From Marinomonas rhizomae (lineage in GTDB: Bacteria; Pseudomonadota; Gammaproteobacteria; Pseudomonadales; Marinomonadaceae), in contig NZ_CP073343.1 in assembly GCF_024397855.1 (NCBI RefSeq), forward strand, positions 3,906,001-3,970,000: a stretch of DNA of 64,000 nt. Direction: 5' to 3'. Positions 8,485 through 19,587 of this stretch are shown piece after piece; the stretch's first letter is position 1, and the number at the start of each line of letters is the position of its first letter. Position numbers and translations under genes: made by a program. The notes under the pieces were generated by a model. It did not search any database and was not told the DNA's origin. It was given only the letters and a program-made list of their open reading frames with translations.

Positions 8485-9180
8485 CTAGTGTCCATCTGGT
8501 GGGCAGATACGCACCCCCGCATGACTAAACGGCACCTCTTTCGAAATATTCAGACGAATCAAAATCGGCGTTAGCGCTTCAACGCAACGGGCGCTTTCGG
8601 CCAAACCCGCGTTATAGGCTTTGGTGCCCATTTTTTCGATCAAAGCCATGACGCGTTTTTTGGCATCAAGGTCATTGCCGCACACCAAAATGTCGCAATT
8701 GATGCCACGCGATAAATCATTCAAGGTCACCGCTGACACGTTATGTAAGGCACCAACAACCGGGATGTCGTCGCCCAATAGCAATTGAGCCGATTCTGTC
8801 ACCGAGCCAGCTGCTGGCATCACCACGGCTTTTGGGTTACCCGGAGCCAATGGCACAACGATGTCGACCAAGGTTTTACCAACGAGCAATGGCGCTAATG
8901 CGGTCAAAGTGGCATCGTGACCACTATAAGGAACTGATAAGATCACCAGATCTTCTGCAGCTTTGGCCGCGTCTTCCATCGACAAGCCAGTAATGTCCGC
9001 CTTGCAATCCTGCTCTGCCAAGGTGGCGATGAGCTGCTGCGCAGTTTCTGCTGCCTTGGCAGGATCGCGAGAACCTAATACCACGTTGACGCCAGCCAGC
9101 GCCAAACGCAGCGCAAGTCCTTTCCCTTGCGGGCCTGTTCCGCCAATAATGGCGACTTTATTGCTTACTTCGTTTTTCAT
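8485..9180 (-). CDS. npdG: NADPH:F420 oxidoreductase
   Basis: A 231-residue Rossmann protein of the F420H2:NADP oxidoreductase family, which moves hydride between NADP(H) and F420. The dinucleotide-binding loop is [13 protein letters not shown] (11-23), and GSRDP (36-40) supplies the Ser-Arg pair that selects NADPH over NADH. The later segment [13 protein letters not shown] lies in the F420-facing domain. Its ATG overlaps the cofE stop by four bases, so it is translationally coupled to cofactor synthesis. With no other F420-reducing enzyme in view, it probably generates F420H2 from NADPH for the oxidoreductase downstream. Confidence 0.9.
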   Translation of the reverse strand: MKNEVSNKVAIIGGTGPQGKGLALRLALAGVNVVLGSRDPAKAAETAQQLIATLAEQDCKADITGLSMEDAAKAAEDLVILSVPYSGHDATLTALAPLLVGKTLVDIVVPLAPGNPKAVVMPAAGSVTESAQLLLGDDIPVVGALHNVSAVTLNDLSRGINCDILVCGNDLDAKKRVMALIEKMGTKAYNAGLAESARCVEALTPILIRLNISKEVPFSHAGVRICPPDGH

Positions 9181-9950
9181 CTAAAAAGATCCTCGTTATG
9201 AGCACGAATCAGGTCACGGCTCGAACTGTCGGTTTTTGACCAAGATAGGCCACGAAAAATAATCACTGGCGATTTCGCACTTTTCTCCATTAACAACCCA
9301 GACGCCGCTGCCAGTTCATCAGCAAAGGCGGGTGCGGTAACACTCAAAGGTCGTCCATAAGCATCTAACTCACCCAACATGTGCGTCACGCCTGGCACAT
9401 TCGCTAAGCCAATCGCCACGTTGGTTTGCCCCAACCGCCAAGGACGACCAAAGGTGTCGCTGATCACCACACCTAAATCACAGCCAAAATGGGCTTCTAA
9501 TTTGTGACACAGTAATCGCGCACTTTTGTCTGGGTCTTCGGGAAGTAAAATTAGTTGGCCGGGATGGTCAGCATTGGATTCATCCACCGCCGCATTGGCG
9601 CAGATGTAGCCATTTTTATGCTCGGCGATCAGCACGCCTTCTTCTTGATCTGGTCGCTTCATTGCTCGCACAATGCGCGTCGATTGCGAAAGAATAACTT
9701 CGACTTTGCGTGGGTCTTTATTAACCGTTTTCGCTAACTCGATTGCTTCTTCGCTGGGCGTGATGTCATCTAGATAAGCAAATGCACCTTCGCTTTTCGA
9801 CACCACTTTTTGCGCGATCACCAGAATGTCGCCAGCTACCAGCGTTTGATTTTGCGTAGTTAAGGTATCAATAATTTTTTGTGCTAAATCATCACCTTCC
9901 CGAAAGTTCGGTAAGCCCATCAGACGAAACATGCTCATAGAGTCAGGCAT
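9177..9950 (-). CDS. cofE: Coenzyme F420-0:L-glutamate ligase
   Basis: A 257-residue CofE/FbiB-N family enzyme that uses GTP to add gamma-linked glutamates to F420-0. Conserved blocks are [12 protein letters not shown], the ANAAVDESN segment, and [21 protein letters not shown], which carries metal- and GTP-binding residues. The length matches the archaeal CofE type, without the C-terminal nitroreductase-like domain of actinobacterial FbiB. That domain reduces dehydro-F420-0 in mycobacteria. The start overlaps the cofC end by 8 nt, and the stop overlaps npdG by 4 nt. Confidence 0.93.
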   Translation of the reverse strand: MPDSMSMFRLMGLPNFREGDDLAQKIIDTLTTQNQTLVAGDILVIAQKVVSKSEGAFAYLDDITPSEEAIELAKTVNKDPRKVEVILSQSTRIVRAMKRPDQEEGVLIAEHKNGYICANAAVDESNADHPGQLILLPEDPDKSARLLCHKLEAHFGCDLGVVISDTFGRPWRLGQTNVAIGLANVPGVTHMLGELDAYGRPLSVTAPAFADELAAASGLLMEKSAKSPVIIFRGLSWSKTDSSSRDLIRAHNEDLFR

Positions 9951-10659
9951 AGTGACGCTCCTTAATGTGCGATTTATTTATGAATAGCGATCCACTGTCG
10001 CGCCATGCTTTGAAGCGTTCAGGTTGACGAATCACCGCTACTTGCAGGTCTTCGCTGTGATCAATATCCAACGCGAGATTCGCTAAATGCAAACTACGGC
10101 AGGCCAAACGATTATTCACAGCATTGGCCTTATGAGCAGACGCCGAATCACAACCATATTCAAAGTGAATCGCATCTGGAGGCGATGTTAATAACGCATT
10201 GGTGCCGCCGTCTTTGGCGACCGCAATAATGACGTTTGTGTCTCCTGCTGCAGACATTAGAGCGACAAACTCCGCAGGATCGAGTATGGCAATATCACTC
10301 GGCACAATCAGCATGCTGTCGTAGCCCGTCTGTTTGACCCAATCGCAGGCAAAATCTAACGCACTGTTTAGGCCCTTCTCTCCATCATCAAACAAGGTAT
10401 TGGCTTCATAGGATTGAGCAAGAGAAAGCACTTCAAGGGACTCGCTCACCACCAGCACATCCAGCATGGGGAAATGTCGTTGAAAAAACGCCAAGGTGTT
10501 TTCAAACAAGGTCAAAGACAGCTTTTCACGGGCTGAGTCTGACAAGCTGCCAACCAACCTTTGTTTGGAACGCTTGGGCGATTTCATCGGAATCACTACG
10601 CAAAGCTTATCGATTAAGTGATAAATACTTGGCGAATACATAGCTGAATGATGTGTCAT
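9943..10659 (-). CDS. cofC: Phospholactate-type guanylyltransferase CofC
   Basis: A 238-residue nucleotidyltransferase that activates a three-carbon phospho-acid with GTP for CofD. The N-terminal signature VVIPMKSPKRSKQRL binds the nucleotide phosphates, and LIVPSDIAILDPAEF holds the metal-binding Asp. EYGCDSASAHKANAV is the family's C-terminal block. CofC homologues differ in substrate (2-phospholactate, phosphoenolpyruvate or 3-phosphoglycerate), and this sequence alone does not tell me which. The ATG overlaps the cofD stop by one base (TAATG). Confidence 0.9.
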   Translation of the reverse strand: MTHHSAMYSPSIYHLIDKLCVVIPMKSPKRSKQRLVGSLSDSAREKLSLTLFENTLAFFQRHFPMLDVLVVSESLEVLSLAQSYEANTLFDDGEKGLNSALDFACDWVKQTGYDSMLIVPSDIAILDPAEFVALMSAAGDTNVIIAVAKDGGTNALLTSPPDAIHFEYGCDSASAHKANAVNNRLACRSLHLANLALDIDHSEDLQVAVIRQPERFKAWRDSGSLFINKSHIKERHYA

Positions 10660-11618
10660 TAGGCCGCCCTCTGCTTTTTACAAGATAGAGCGAACTCAAC
10701 CACTTTGGTAAGCAACGCTGTTTTGTCTTCAGGGGTTTTCATTAGGGTTGGCGTGACCAAGACATCTAGGCCTTGCCCTTGCAACCAAGTGGCCTCTTGC
10801 TGATCAACATCATCAATCACCATGGCCTGCAAGAATGTGTTGTAACAGTCATAAATACCTTTTGAATCAATGCTTTTACCCGCACTTTCGAGCATTTTAT
10901 CCGCAGGGCCTTTTACCGTTTTTCCGCCAATTAATGGCGAAATAGCAATGATATAAGCACCGCTTTTTTCCATCGCTTGCTGAATATCCGGCACAGCGAG
11001 AATGGCACCAATACTGACGATAGGATTGCTCGGCGCGATGATAATCAGATCACTGTTAGCAATTTTCTCTAAGGCTTCAGGAGTCGGCTTGGCGTTTGCG
11101 ATGCCTTGATATTCAATATCCAGCACGTCGGACTGACAATGCTCACGTACAAAAAACTCTTGGAAAGACAACCATCCTTGAGGTGTCTTCACTCGGGTTT
11201 GCACCACATCGTTAGTCGGCAACAAAATCGGCACGCTGACGCCATGACGTTTCGCCAAGCATTTGGTAATCTCACTGGCGCTGACGCCTTGGTGTTTTAA
11301 ATTCGTTCGGTAAATATGCGTGGCGAGATCCAAATCCCCCAGGGTCATCCAAGTGTCTTGCCCTAAGGCTTTTAGCTCGGTGAGTACTTGGTGAGTTTCG
11401 TTTTTACGTCCCCAACCTTGCTGGCGGTCGATCTGATCGCCTAAGGAATAAATCAGCGTATCGATATCTGGCGAGACCCAAAGACCATGAAACTCATCGT
11501 CGTCAGCAATGTTGCCAATGATCTTGGTCGAGCTGGCGTATTGGCTTTTTGCCAAACCTTCGGCGGCTTTCGCACCCCCTACGCCACCCGCCAACAAGGT
11601 GATATTTAAGCTGGTCAT
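10659..11618 (-). CDS. cofD: 2-Phospho-L-lactate transferase CofD
   Basis: A 319-residue transferase that joins the activated phospho-acid to the deazaflavin Fo, giving F420-0 or an analogue. The N-terminal LLAGGVGGAKAAEGL (9-23) is the diagnostic CofD/FbiA nucleotide-binding motif. NIADDDEFHGLWVSPDIDTL and the IIAPSNPIVSIGAIL block are further family signatures. It is coupled to cofH above by a TAATG junction and to cofC below by another. No residue loss is apparent. Confidence 0.95.
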   Translation of the reverse strand: MTSLNITLLAGGVGGAKAAEGLAKSQYASSTKIIGNIADDDEFHGLWVSPDIDTLIYSLGDQIDRQQGWGRKNETHQVLTELKALGQDTWMTLGDLDLATHIYRTNLKHQGVSASEITKCLAKRHGVSVPILLPTNDVVQTRVKTPQGWLSFQEFFVREHCQSDVLDIEYQGIANAKPTPEALEKIANSDLIIIAPSNPIVSIGAILAVPDIQQAMEKSGAYIIAISPLIGGKTVKGPADKMLESAGKSIDSKGIYDCYNTFLQAMVIDDVDQQEATWLQGQGLDVLVTPTLMKTPEDKTALLTKVVEFALSCKKQRAA

Positions 11619-12823
11619 TAAGCCACTCCTTGAATCGCAATGCGGTTCGTTAATGGCGCTTTGATGCTAGTGGCGGCTATTGGATAGTCTTTTACGATGT
11701 CATATTTGGTGCTGCGCTGTACTGCATGCAAACCTGCTGCATGAATATTAGCAACCATGTCTTCTGGGAAAACTTCTTGCCCATGTGTCGCCCCAGCCGC
11801 GCGAGAAATACTTTCATTCATCAAAGTGCCGCCCAAATCATTGGCACCTGAACGTAGCATTCTGGCAGCCACATCAGGGCCCATTTTCACCCATGAGGCT
11901 TGGATGTTATCGATATGACCTTGCAGCATCAGGCGAGCAATGGCGTGCATTTTAAAATGCTCGTCTTGGGTTGGGCCAGGGCGAACCTTGTCTGGGTTGT
12001 CCTTGTATAAACGGGTTTCGTAATGGATAAAACCTAAGGGAACAAACTCGGTAAATCCGCCGGTTTCTTTTTGAATATCGCGCAATAATTTGAGGTGATT
12101 TGCCCAATGAATTGGCTGATCCACATGACCGTACATAATGGTCGAGGTTGTTGGCACGCCAACATAATGGGCGGCTTTGATAATGCGCACCCACTCTTCT
12201 GTAGTGAGTTTATTTTTGGTCAATTGTTTACGTACTTCGGTATCTAGAATCTCTGCCGCTGTGCCCGGCATAGAACCCAAACCAAGGTTCTTTAACTCGG
12301 TCAAAAAGGCTTCTGGCTCAAGGCGACCTTTTTTGCAGCCATACCAAATTTCAAACGGAGAAAAGGCGTGAATATGAATCTCTGGCACACGCTTTTTCAC
12401 GGCGATTATGAGGTTACGGTAATAATCAGCGCCTATGTCTGGATGCAATCCACCTTGAATACAGACTTCTGTCGCGCCTCGATTCCACGCTTCTTCGGCT
12501 CGATCTGCCACTTGTTCGATCGTTAGGAATTCCGCTTCTTTGTCGCCTTTTTCTTTGGCGAAATTGCAAAATCGGCAACCCATGTAACACACGTTAGTGA
12601 AATTGATATTGCGCGTAATCACAAAGGTTCCGACATTGCCGACGCGTTTTTCACGCACTCTGTCGGCGGTGTCTAATACGGCTTGGGCTTCTGCGCCTTG
12701 CGTAGCAAACAGCACACAAGCGTCTTCGACATTCAGTTCTTCACCCTGCAAAGATCTTTCTAAAATTGTTCGAACGGTGTCGCTCACTTGGGCATTGTTT
12801 GGCATTAACGGAAATAGGTTCAT
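11618..12823 (-). CDS. cofH: Fo synthase subunit 2 (radical SAM), CofH
   Basis: A 401-residue radical-SAM enzyme that couples L-tyrosine with 5-amino-6-ribitylaminouracil, the first half of Fo synthesis. The [4Fe-4S]-binding cysteines are C79-x3-C83-x2-C86 in NVCYMGCRFC. Downstream blocks GATEVCIQGGLHPDIGADYY and FVPLGFIHYETRLY are typical of CofH and MqnC-like enzymes; the neighbouring cofG settles the choice. It is separate from CofG, as in archaea and cyanobacteria, rather than fused as in actinobacterial FbiC. It overlaps cofG by 4 nt and cofD by 1 nt. Confidence 0.94.
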   Translation of the reverse strand: MNLFPLMPNNAQVSDTVRTILERSLQGEELNVEDACVLFATQGAEAQAVLDTADRVREKRVGNVGTFVITRNINFTNVCYMGCRFCNFAKEKGDKEAEFLTIEQVADRAEEAWNRGATEVCIQGGLHPDIGADYYRNLIIAVKKRVPEIHIHAFSPFEIWYGCKKGRLEPEAFLTELKNLGLGSMPGTAAEILDTEVRKQLTKNKLTTEEWVRIIKAAHYVGVPTTSTIMYGHVDQPIHWANHLKLLRDIQKETGGFTEFVPLGFIHYETRLYKDNPDKVRPGPTQDEHFKMHAIARLMLQGHIDNIQASWVKMGPDVAARMLRSGANDLGGTLMNESISRAAGATHGQEVFPEDMVANIHAAGLHAVQRSTKYDIVKDYPIAATSIKAPLTNRIAIQGVA

Positions 12824-13956
12824 GCGATGACTCCTCCATTTACTTGAGCAGCACGGCTAACCAGCGACGCGACTCGTTGGGTTAAATTAGGGGTTAGGTA
12901 TTTATTGTCCTGCTGCTGGAAACGGTCATAAATGGTCAAGCGTTCTGCCAGCGAATAACCCAGTCCTTCACAAGCTTGAGCGACACTGCTGATCTGCGGC
13001 CAGGCTCTTTCTGGATTAATAAAGTCTTTGGTCAAAGGCGAGATGCCGCCCCAATCGTTGATGCCAGCATTGATGTAACTACCGTATTCAACTTCCAAAT
13101 TGGGCGGTGCTTGTATGCTGATGTCATCAGGTAAGATCAAACGGGCAATAGCGATGGTGCGTTTCATGTCGTCTAAATTCGGTTCTTGATAACCAGCCAT
13201 GGCGGTGCCTGCTTTGGCACGAAAGTTCTGAATGATGACTTCTTGAATGTGCCCATAAGCAAGATGACGATCACGTATGGCAATAAGGCTGTTCACTCGA
13301 TCTGTCCAGCTTTCACCGATGCCAATCAAAATCCCCGTAGTAAAGGCGATATCAAGGCGACCTGCTTGCTCTATGGTGTCGAGTCGACGTTTTGGGGTTT
13401 TATCTGGGCAAGCATGATGGGCTTGGCCTTTTTTGAGTAAATCGTTGGAGACGTTTTCCAACATCATGCCCATGCTAGCGGCAACCGGCTTTAGGCGTTT
13501 CAGCTCATCGAAAGACAAAGCACCTGCATTGACGTGAGGTAATAAACTGGTGTGCGTTAAGACACTTTCACATTGGTCATGCAGATAATCTAAGGTACTG
13601 ACGTAACCAAGATTGGCCAACATCTCGCGAGCTTTCTGATGACGTTCTTCTGGTCGCTCGCCCAAACTGAACAAGGCTTCTTTGCAATCTAACGCAGCAC
13701 CTTCGTGTGCGGTGTTTAGCACTTGCTCTGGCGTCATATAGTTAGCATGAGGTGAATCTGGTGATTGTACAAAGGTGCAATAACCGCAGGTGTCGCGACA
13801 CATATTCGTCAGTGGGATAAATACTTTCTTTGAGTAAGTCAGCTGTTTACCCCACGCATTATCACGCGCTGTAGCGGCTTCTTGGCAGAGTGAGTATAAG
13901 TCTGGCCCAGTCGCAAACTCATAAGATATGGCTTCAGAATCAGAGATCATAGTCAC
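12820..13956 (-). CDS. cofG: Fo synthase subunit 1 (radical SAM), CofG
   Basis: A 378-residue radical-SAM enzyme that closes the deazaflavin ring to give Fo. The cluster-binding motif is C53-x3-C57-x2-C60 in NMCRDTCGYC. GERPEERHQKAREMLANLGY and the IIQNFRAKAGTAM and INDWGGISPLTKDFINPE blocks are CofG-specific. It is the first gene of the operon. Upstream, on the minus strand, lie a sigma70-like promoter and two palindromes matching the presumed operator of the neighbouring TetR regulator, so expression is probably repressed by that protein. Confidence 0.94.
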   Translation of the reverse strand: MTMISDSEAISYEFATGPDLYSLCQEAATARDNAWGKQLTYSKKVFIPLTNMCRDTCGYCTFVQSPDSPHANYMTPEQVLNTAHEGAALDCKEALFSLGERPEERHQKAREMLANLGYVSTLDYLHDQCESVLTHTSLLPHVNAGALSFDELKRLKPVAASMGMMLENVSNDLLKKGQAHHACPDKTPKRRLDTIEQAGRLDIAFTTGILIGIGESWTDRVNSLIAIRDRHLAYGHIQEVIIQNFRAKAGTAMAGYQEPNLDDMKRTIAIARLILPDDISIQAPPNLEVEYGSYINAGINDWGGISPLTKDFINPERAWPQISSVAQACEGLGYSLAERLTIYDRFQQQDNKYLTPNLTQRVASLVSRAAQVNGGVIA

Positions 13957-13993
13957 TCCACGCTTTAATAATTAAATGAGATTAAATTAACTT

Positions 13994-14009
13994 TTTACCA
14001 TTTGGTATA
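13994..14009. promoter_or_regulatory. Predicted RutR-like operator, cofG promoter (site 1)
   Basis: TTTACC-ATTT-GGTATA is a 16-bp near-palindrome with one mismatch between half-sites. It starts 5 bp downstream of the predicted cofG -10, so a bound repressor would cover the transcription start. It shares the TTnACC-N4-GGTnAA layout with the other two sites and with the known E. coli RutR box. Confidence 0.65.
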
Positions 14010-14013
14010 AAAA

Positions 14014-14042
14014 TTAATAGCAATCATTTTGCGTAGAGTAAA
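14014..14042 (-). promoter_or_regulatory. Predicted sigma70 promoter of the F420 operon
   Basis: Read on the minus strand, TTTACT (14042-14037), 17 bp, then TATTAA (14019-14014). Each hexamer matches four of six consensus bases with ideal spacing. It lies 58 nt before the cofG ATG and is immediately followed by palindrome site 1. Confidence 0.5.
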
Positions 14043-14110
14043 TTGTTTTTATTAGTGCAAAACACGCACCGATAAAGGGCTAGCGCCCTAAAGTTCAGTT
14101 AAGTGAAAAG

Positions 14111-14126
14111 TTAACCAAAAGGTTAA
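14111..14126. promoter_or_regulatory. Predicted RutR-like operator (site 2)
   Basis: TTAACC-AAAA-GGTTAA has perfectly symmetric half-sites. It lies in the 264-nt gap between the regulator gene and cofG, about 70 bp upstream of the predicted cofG -35. It could support looping or cooperative binding with site 1, or serve a second upstream promoter. Confidence 0.65.
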
Positions 14127-14220
14127 GATGATGAAATGTGGCGTTTTTTTGCACATTTTAACTGTACAAAAAGCAGACACCCTAGCGTGAATAAAGGAAG
14201 AAAATCAGTCGGAATTATTT

Positions 14221-14868
14221 TTAATTATTTTTTTTGGCACCAAGAGCGCGCACAACAAAATCCGTCACCGCTGATTCTGCTCGTTCAAAGTCGGCTTCAT
14301 CCAAACGATGTTTACCTAATAGCACTTCCATTTGCACCGAGAAATCTGCATAAGTTTGGGTGGCAGCCCAGATAGTAAAAAACAAATGTTCAGGGTCTAT
14401 ATCGTCAACTAATCCCTTACTTATCCATAACTTAACTAATTCGACATCACGATCGAACTGAGGTTTTAAATGACTAATTAGGTACTCTTTTAAGACGGGC
14501 GCACCGCTTATAATTTCATGTGCAAAGACTTTAGATCCATTCGGATAGAGCCGAGAGAGCTGCATTTTTTCACGTACATAACGACGAATAACCGCTTCGG
14601 GAGTCTCGCCTTGAGTTTCTAGAAAAGAAAGCTTTTCTATCCAAATATCGAGCATTTCTTTTAACACTCGTTGATACAGTAACTCTTTGTTAGCAAAGTA
14701 ATAAATCAGGTTTTGCTTGGAAATACTGGCGGCGGCGGCAATCGCTTCCATCGACGAACCGTTATAGCCTTTTTCAGCAAACACCACCTCGGCACAACGC
14801 AATATCCGAGACTCTAATTCTTCTCGATTAATCGACTGCTTAGTACGTTTTATTTTGTTATCGGTCAA
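14221..14868 (-). CDS. TetR-family regulator, RutR-like
   Basis: A 215-residue TetR-type repressor. The N-terminal helix-turn-helix is AAAASISKQNLIYYFANKELLYQ (about 45-67). The C-terminal ligand domain carries RutR signatures: KVFAHEIISGAPVLKEYL and HLFFTIWAATQTYADFSVQ. E. coli RutR responds to uracil and thymine and controls pyrimidine degradation. The gene lies between the F420 operon and a divergent pyrimidine-catabolic operon, and palindromes of RutR type occur before both. I therefore infer a pyrimidine-responsive repressor of both operons. Autoregulation is possible because the divergent gap (14869-15119) also contains site 3. The ligand is not proven by sequence. Confidence 0.88.
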   Translation of the reverse strand: MTDNKIKRTKQSINREELESRILRCAEVVFAEKGYNGSSMEAIAAAASISKQNLIYYFANKELLYQRVLKEMLDIWIEKLSFLETQGETPEAVIRRYVREKMQLSRLYPNGSKVFAHEIISGAPVLKEYLISHLKPQFDRDVELVKLWISKGLVDDIDPEHLFFTIWAATQTYADFSVQMEVLLGKHRLDEADFERAESAVTDFVVRALGAKKNN

Positions 14869-15074
14869 AACCTGATCCGCCTTCCATAAAAAAGTTCATA
14901 TCGCCAATGAGTACTATAAGACGCTGTTTTTATTAAACATTATCTTATTTTTAAATTTTAAAATAACACACTCAGATGACTCAAACGAGTTTTTATCAGC
15001 AAACTTGATTAAAACTTGGCCTGCTTATTGCTGACCGGAAAGACAAGTTGTCTGATATTTTTTTATCGTCATTT

Positions 15075-15090
15075 TTTACCTTTTGGTAAA
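15075..15090. promoter_or_regulatory. Predicted RutR-like operator (site 3)
   Basis: TTTACC-TTTT-GGTAAA has perfectly symmetric half-sites and ends 29 nt before the ATG of the amidohydrolase gene, in the divergent region shared with the regulator gene. A second, different palindrome, AGACAAGTTGTCT, lies just upstream at 15041-15053. Confidence 0.68.
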
Positions 15091-15119
15091 GGTATTGGAA
15101 GCAGAAGTAGGAGTTAGTA

Positions 15120-16361
15120 ATGCAAGACCTTCATATCAACGAACAACGCCTTTGGGACACTTTAATGGAAATGGGTGACATTGGCGGTACTGAAAAAGGC
15201 GGCTGCAACCGTCTTGCAGGAACAGACTTAGACAAGCAAGCCCGCGACCTGTTTGTTGCTTGGTGTGAAGCCTGCGGCTGTTCCGTTGAGGTCGATAAGA
15301 TCGGCAATATCTTCGCCCGTCGCGCGGGAATAAACAATGATTTACCTGCCGTCGGCACTGGCAGCCACCTTGATACTCAACCAACGGGCGGCAAGTTCGA
15401 TGGTGTGTTTGGCGTTCTTTCTGGTGTTGAAGTATTACGCACACTTCATGAAAACAACATTGAAACACCTACCGCCATGGAATTTTCTGTTTGGACCAAC
15501 GAAGAAGGCTCACGCTTTCAACCTGCGATGCAAGGGTCTGGCACCTATGTTGGCCGCTTCGATCTGCAAACAGAATTGAATAAAACCGACGTCAATGGCA
15601 TTCGCCTTGGCGACGAGTTGGAACGCATTGGTTATTTAGGTGACATGGAGCTGGGTAGCCGACACATGGGCGCATTTTTCGAAGCGCACATCGAACAAGG
15701 GCCTATTCTTGAAGACGAGAAAAAAGCCATTGGCATAGTGCGACTGGGCCAAGGCATTCGCTGGTACAACGTCGAAGTGGTCGGTCGCCCTTCTCATTCT
15801 GGCACTACGCCTATGCACTTACGTAAAGACGCGATGCTCGCAGCTTCCGCCATTGTGACGGAAATGAATGCCATCGCACTGCGCCATGAAAACGGCTTAG
15901 GCACAGTGGGCTTTATGCAAGTTTGGCCAAACTCCCGCAACACCATTCCGGGCAATGTGAAATTCAGCGCCGACCTGCGTAATCCAAACCCTGATGTTTT
16001 GCTCACCATGCACGAAGAACTCGTGGCGTTTTGCAAGGAAATCGCCTTAGAGCATGAACTAGAAGTCAATCTTGATCCTTTCTGGTATTTCGCACCTGTT
16101 GAGTTTAACGCTTCCGACGACGTAAAAGCCGCCACAGAAAAGCTCGGTTACAGCCATATGGACATTTACGCGGGCGCGGGACACGACGCTTGCTACATGG
16201 CGGATCTGGTGCCAACAGGGATGATTTTTACGCCTTGTTTGAATGGCATCAGTCATAACGAAGCTGAATACAGTTCGCCAGAAGAATGTGCCGCTGGCGC
16301 CAACGTGCTACTGCACGCCATGCTCGAAGCCAGTGACCGCATCGCCAAAGAACATCAATAA
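15120..16361 (+). CDS. Zn-dependent carbamoyl amidohydrolase (beta-ureidopropionase type)
   Basis: A 413-residue M20-family hydrolase of the hydantoinase/carbamoylase group, which cleaves N-carbamoyl-beta-alanine or N-carbamoyl amino acids to the amino acid, CO2 and ammonia. Metal ligands are visible: His83 in TGSHLDTQ, Asp94 in GKFDGVFG, Glu128/129 in WTNEEGSRF, His190 in EAHIEQGP, and the C-terminal His in ISHNEAEY. Allantoate and N-carbamoyl-L-amino-acid hydrolases share these motifs. Context with a dihydropyrimidinase and an NCS1 permease favours the third step of reductive pyrimidine breakdown (PydC role). It is the first gene of a three-gene operon behind operator site 3. Confidence 0.87.
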   Translation: MQDLHINEQRLWDTLMEMGDIGGTEKGGCNRLAGTDLDKQARDLFVAWCEACGCSVEVDKIGNIFARRAGINNDLPAVGTGSHLDTQPTGGKFDGVFGVLSGVEVLRTLHENNIETPTAMEFSVWTNEEGSRFQPAMQGSGTYVGRFDLQTELNKTDVNGIRLGDELERIGYLGDMELGSRHMGAFFEAHIEQGPILEDEKKAIGIVRLGQGIRWYNVEVVGRPSHSGTTPMHLRKDAMLAASAIVTEMNAIALRHENGLGTVGFMQVWPNSRNTIPGNVKFSADLRNPNPDVLLTMHEELVAFCKEIALEHELEVNLDPFWYFAPVEFNASDDVKAATEKLGYSHMDIYAGAGHDACYMADLVPTGMIFTPCLNGISHNEAEYSSPEECAAGANVLLHAMLEASDRIAKEHQ

Positions 16362-16462
16362 CTAATGATGGCTAATAAATGATGATGACCAATAAATGAA
16401 GAAAGCAAAGAACCATTGAATGAAAACAACCCCATAATCAAAAAATAGAAGAGGTGGCAACA

Positions 16463-19454
<2,992 letters not shown>

Positions 19455-19469
19455 AGATAAGCAAAAACA

Positions 19470-19567
19470 ACCCCATCCTAGCCTTCCCCTTGGAAGTAAT
19501 AAGGGGAAGGAACAGTTCAGGTCTGCTCCTCCCCCTTGTGTCTTTAAGGGAGAGGCTGGGAGGGGGT
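19470..19567. repeat. Intergenic palindromic repeat after the catabolic operon
   Basis: A composite inverted repeat. Outer arms of 22 bp (19470-19491 and 19546-19567) pair at 18 positions. The left arm also forms a perfect 10-bp hairpin with 19501-19510 (CCTTCCCCTT / AAGGGGAAGG). It lies between convergent genes, so it may serve as a bidirectional transcription end, but it looks like a dispersed repeat unit. Confidence 0.75.
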
Positions 19568-19587
19568 GATGAGCGGCAGTTCAAGAG

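Noticed and set aside
14076..14089. AGGGC-TAGC-GCCCT hairpin between the TetR gene and cofG as terminator
   Set aside because: Five-bp stem with no T-run on either strand; too weak to call.
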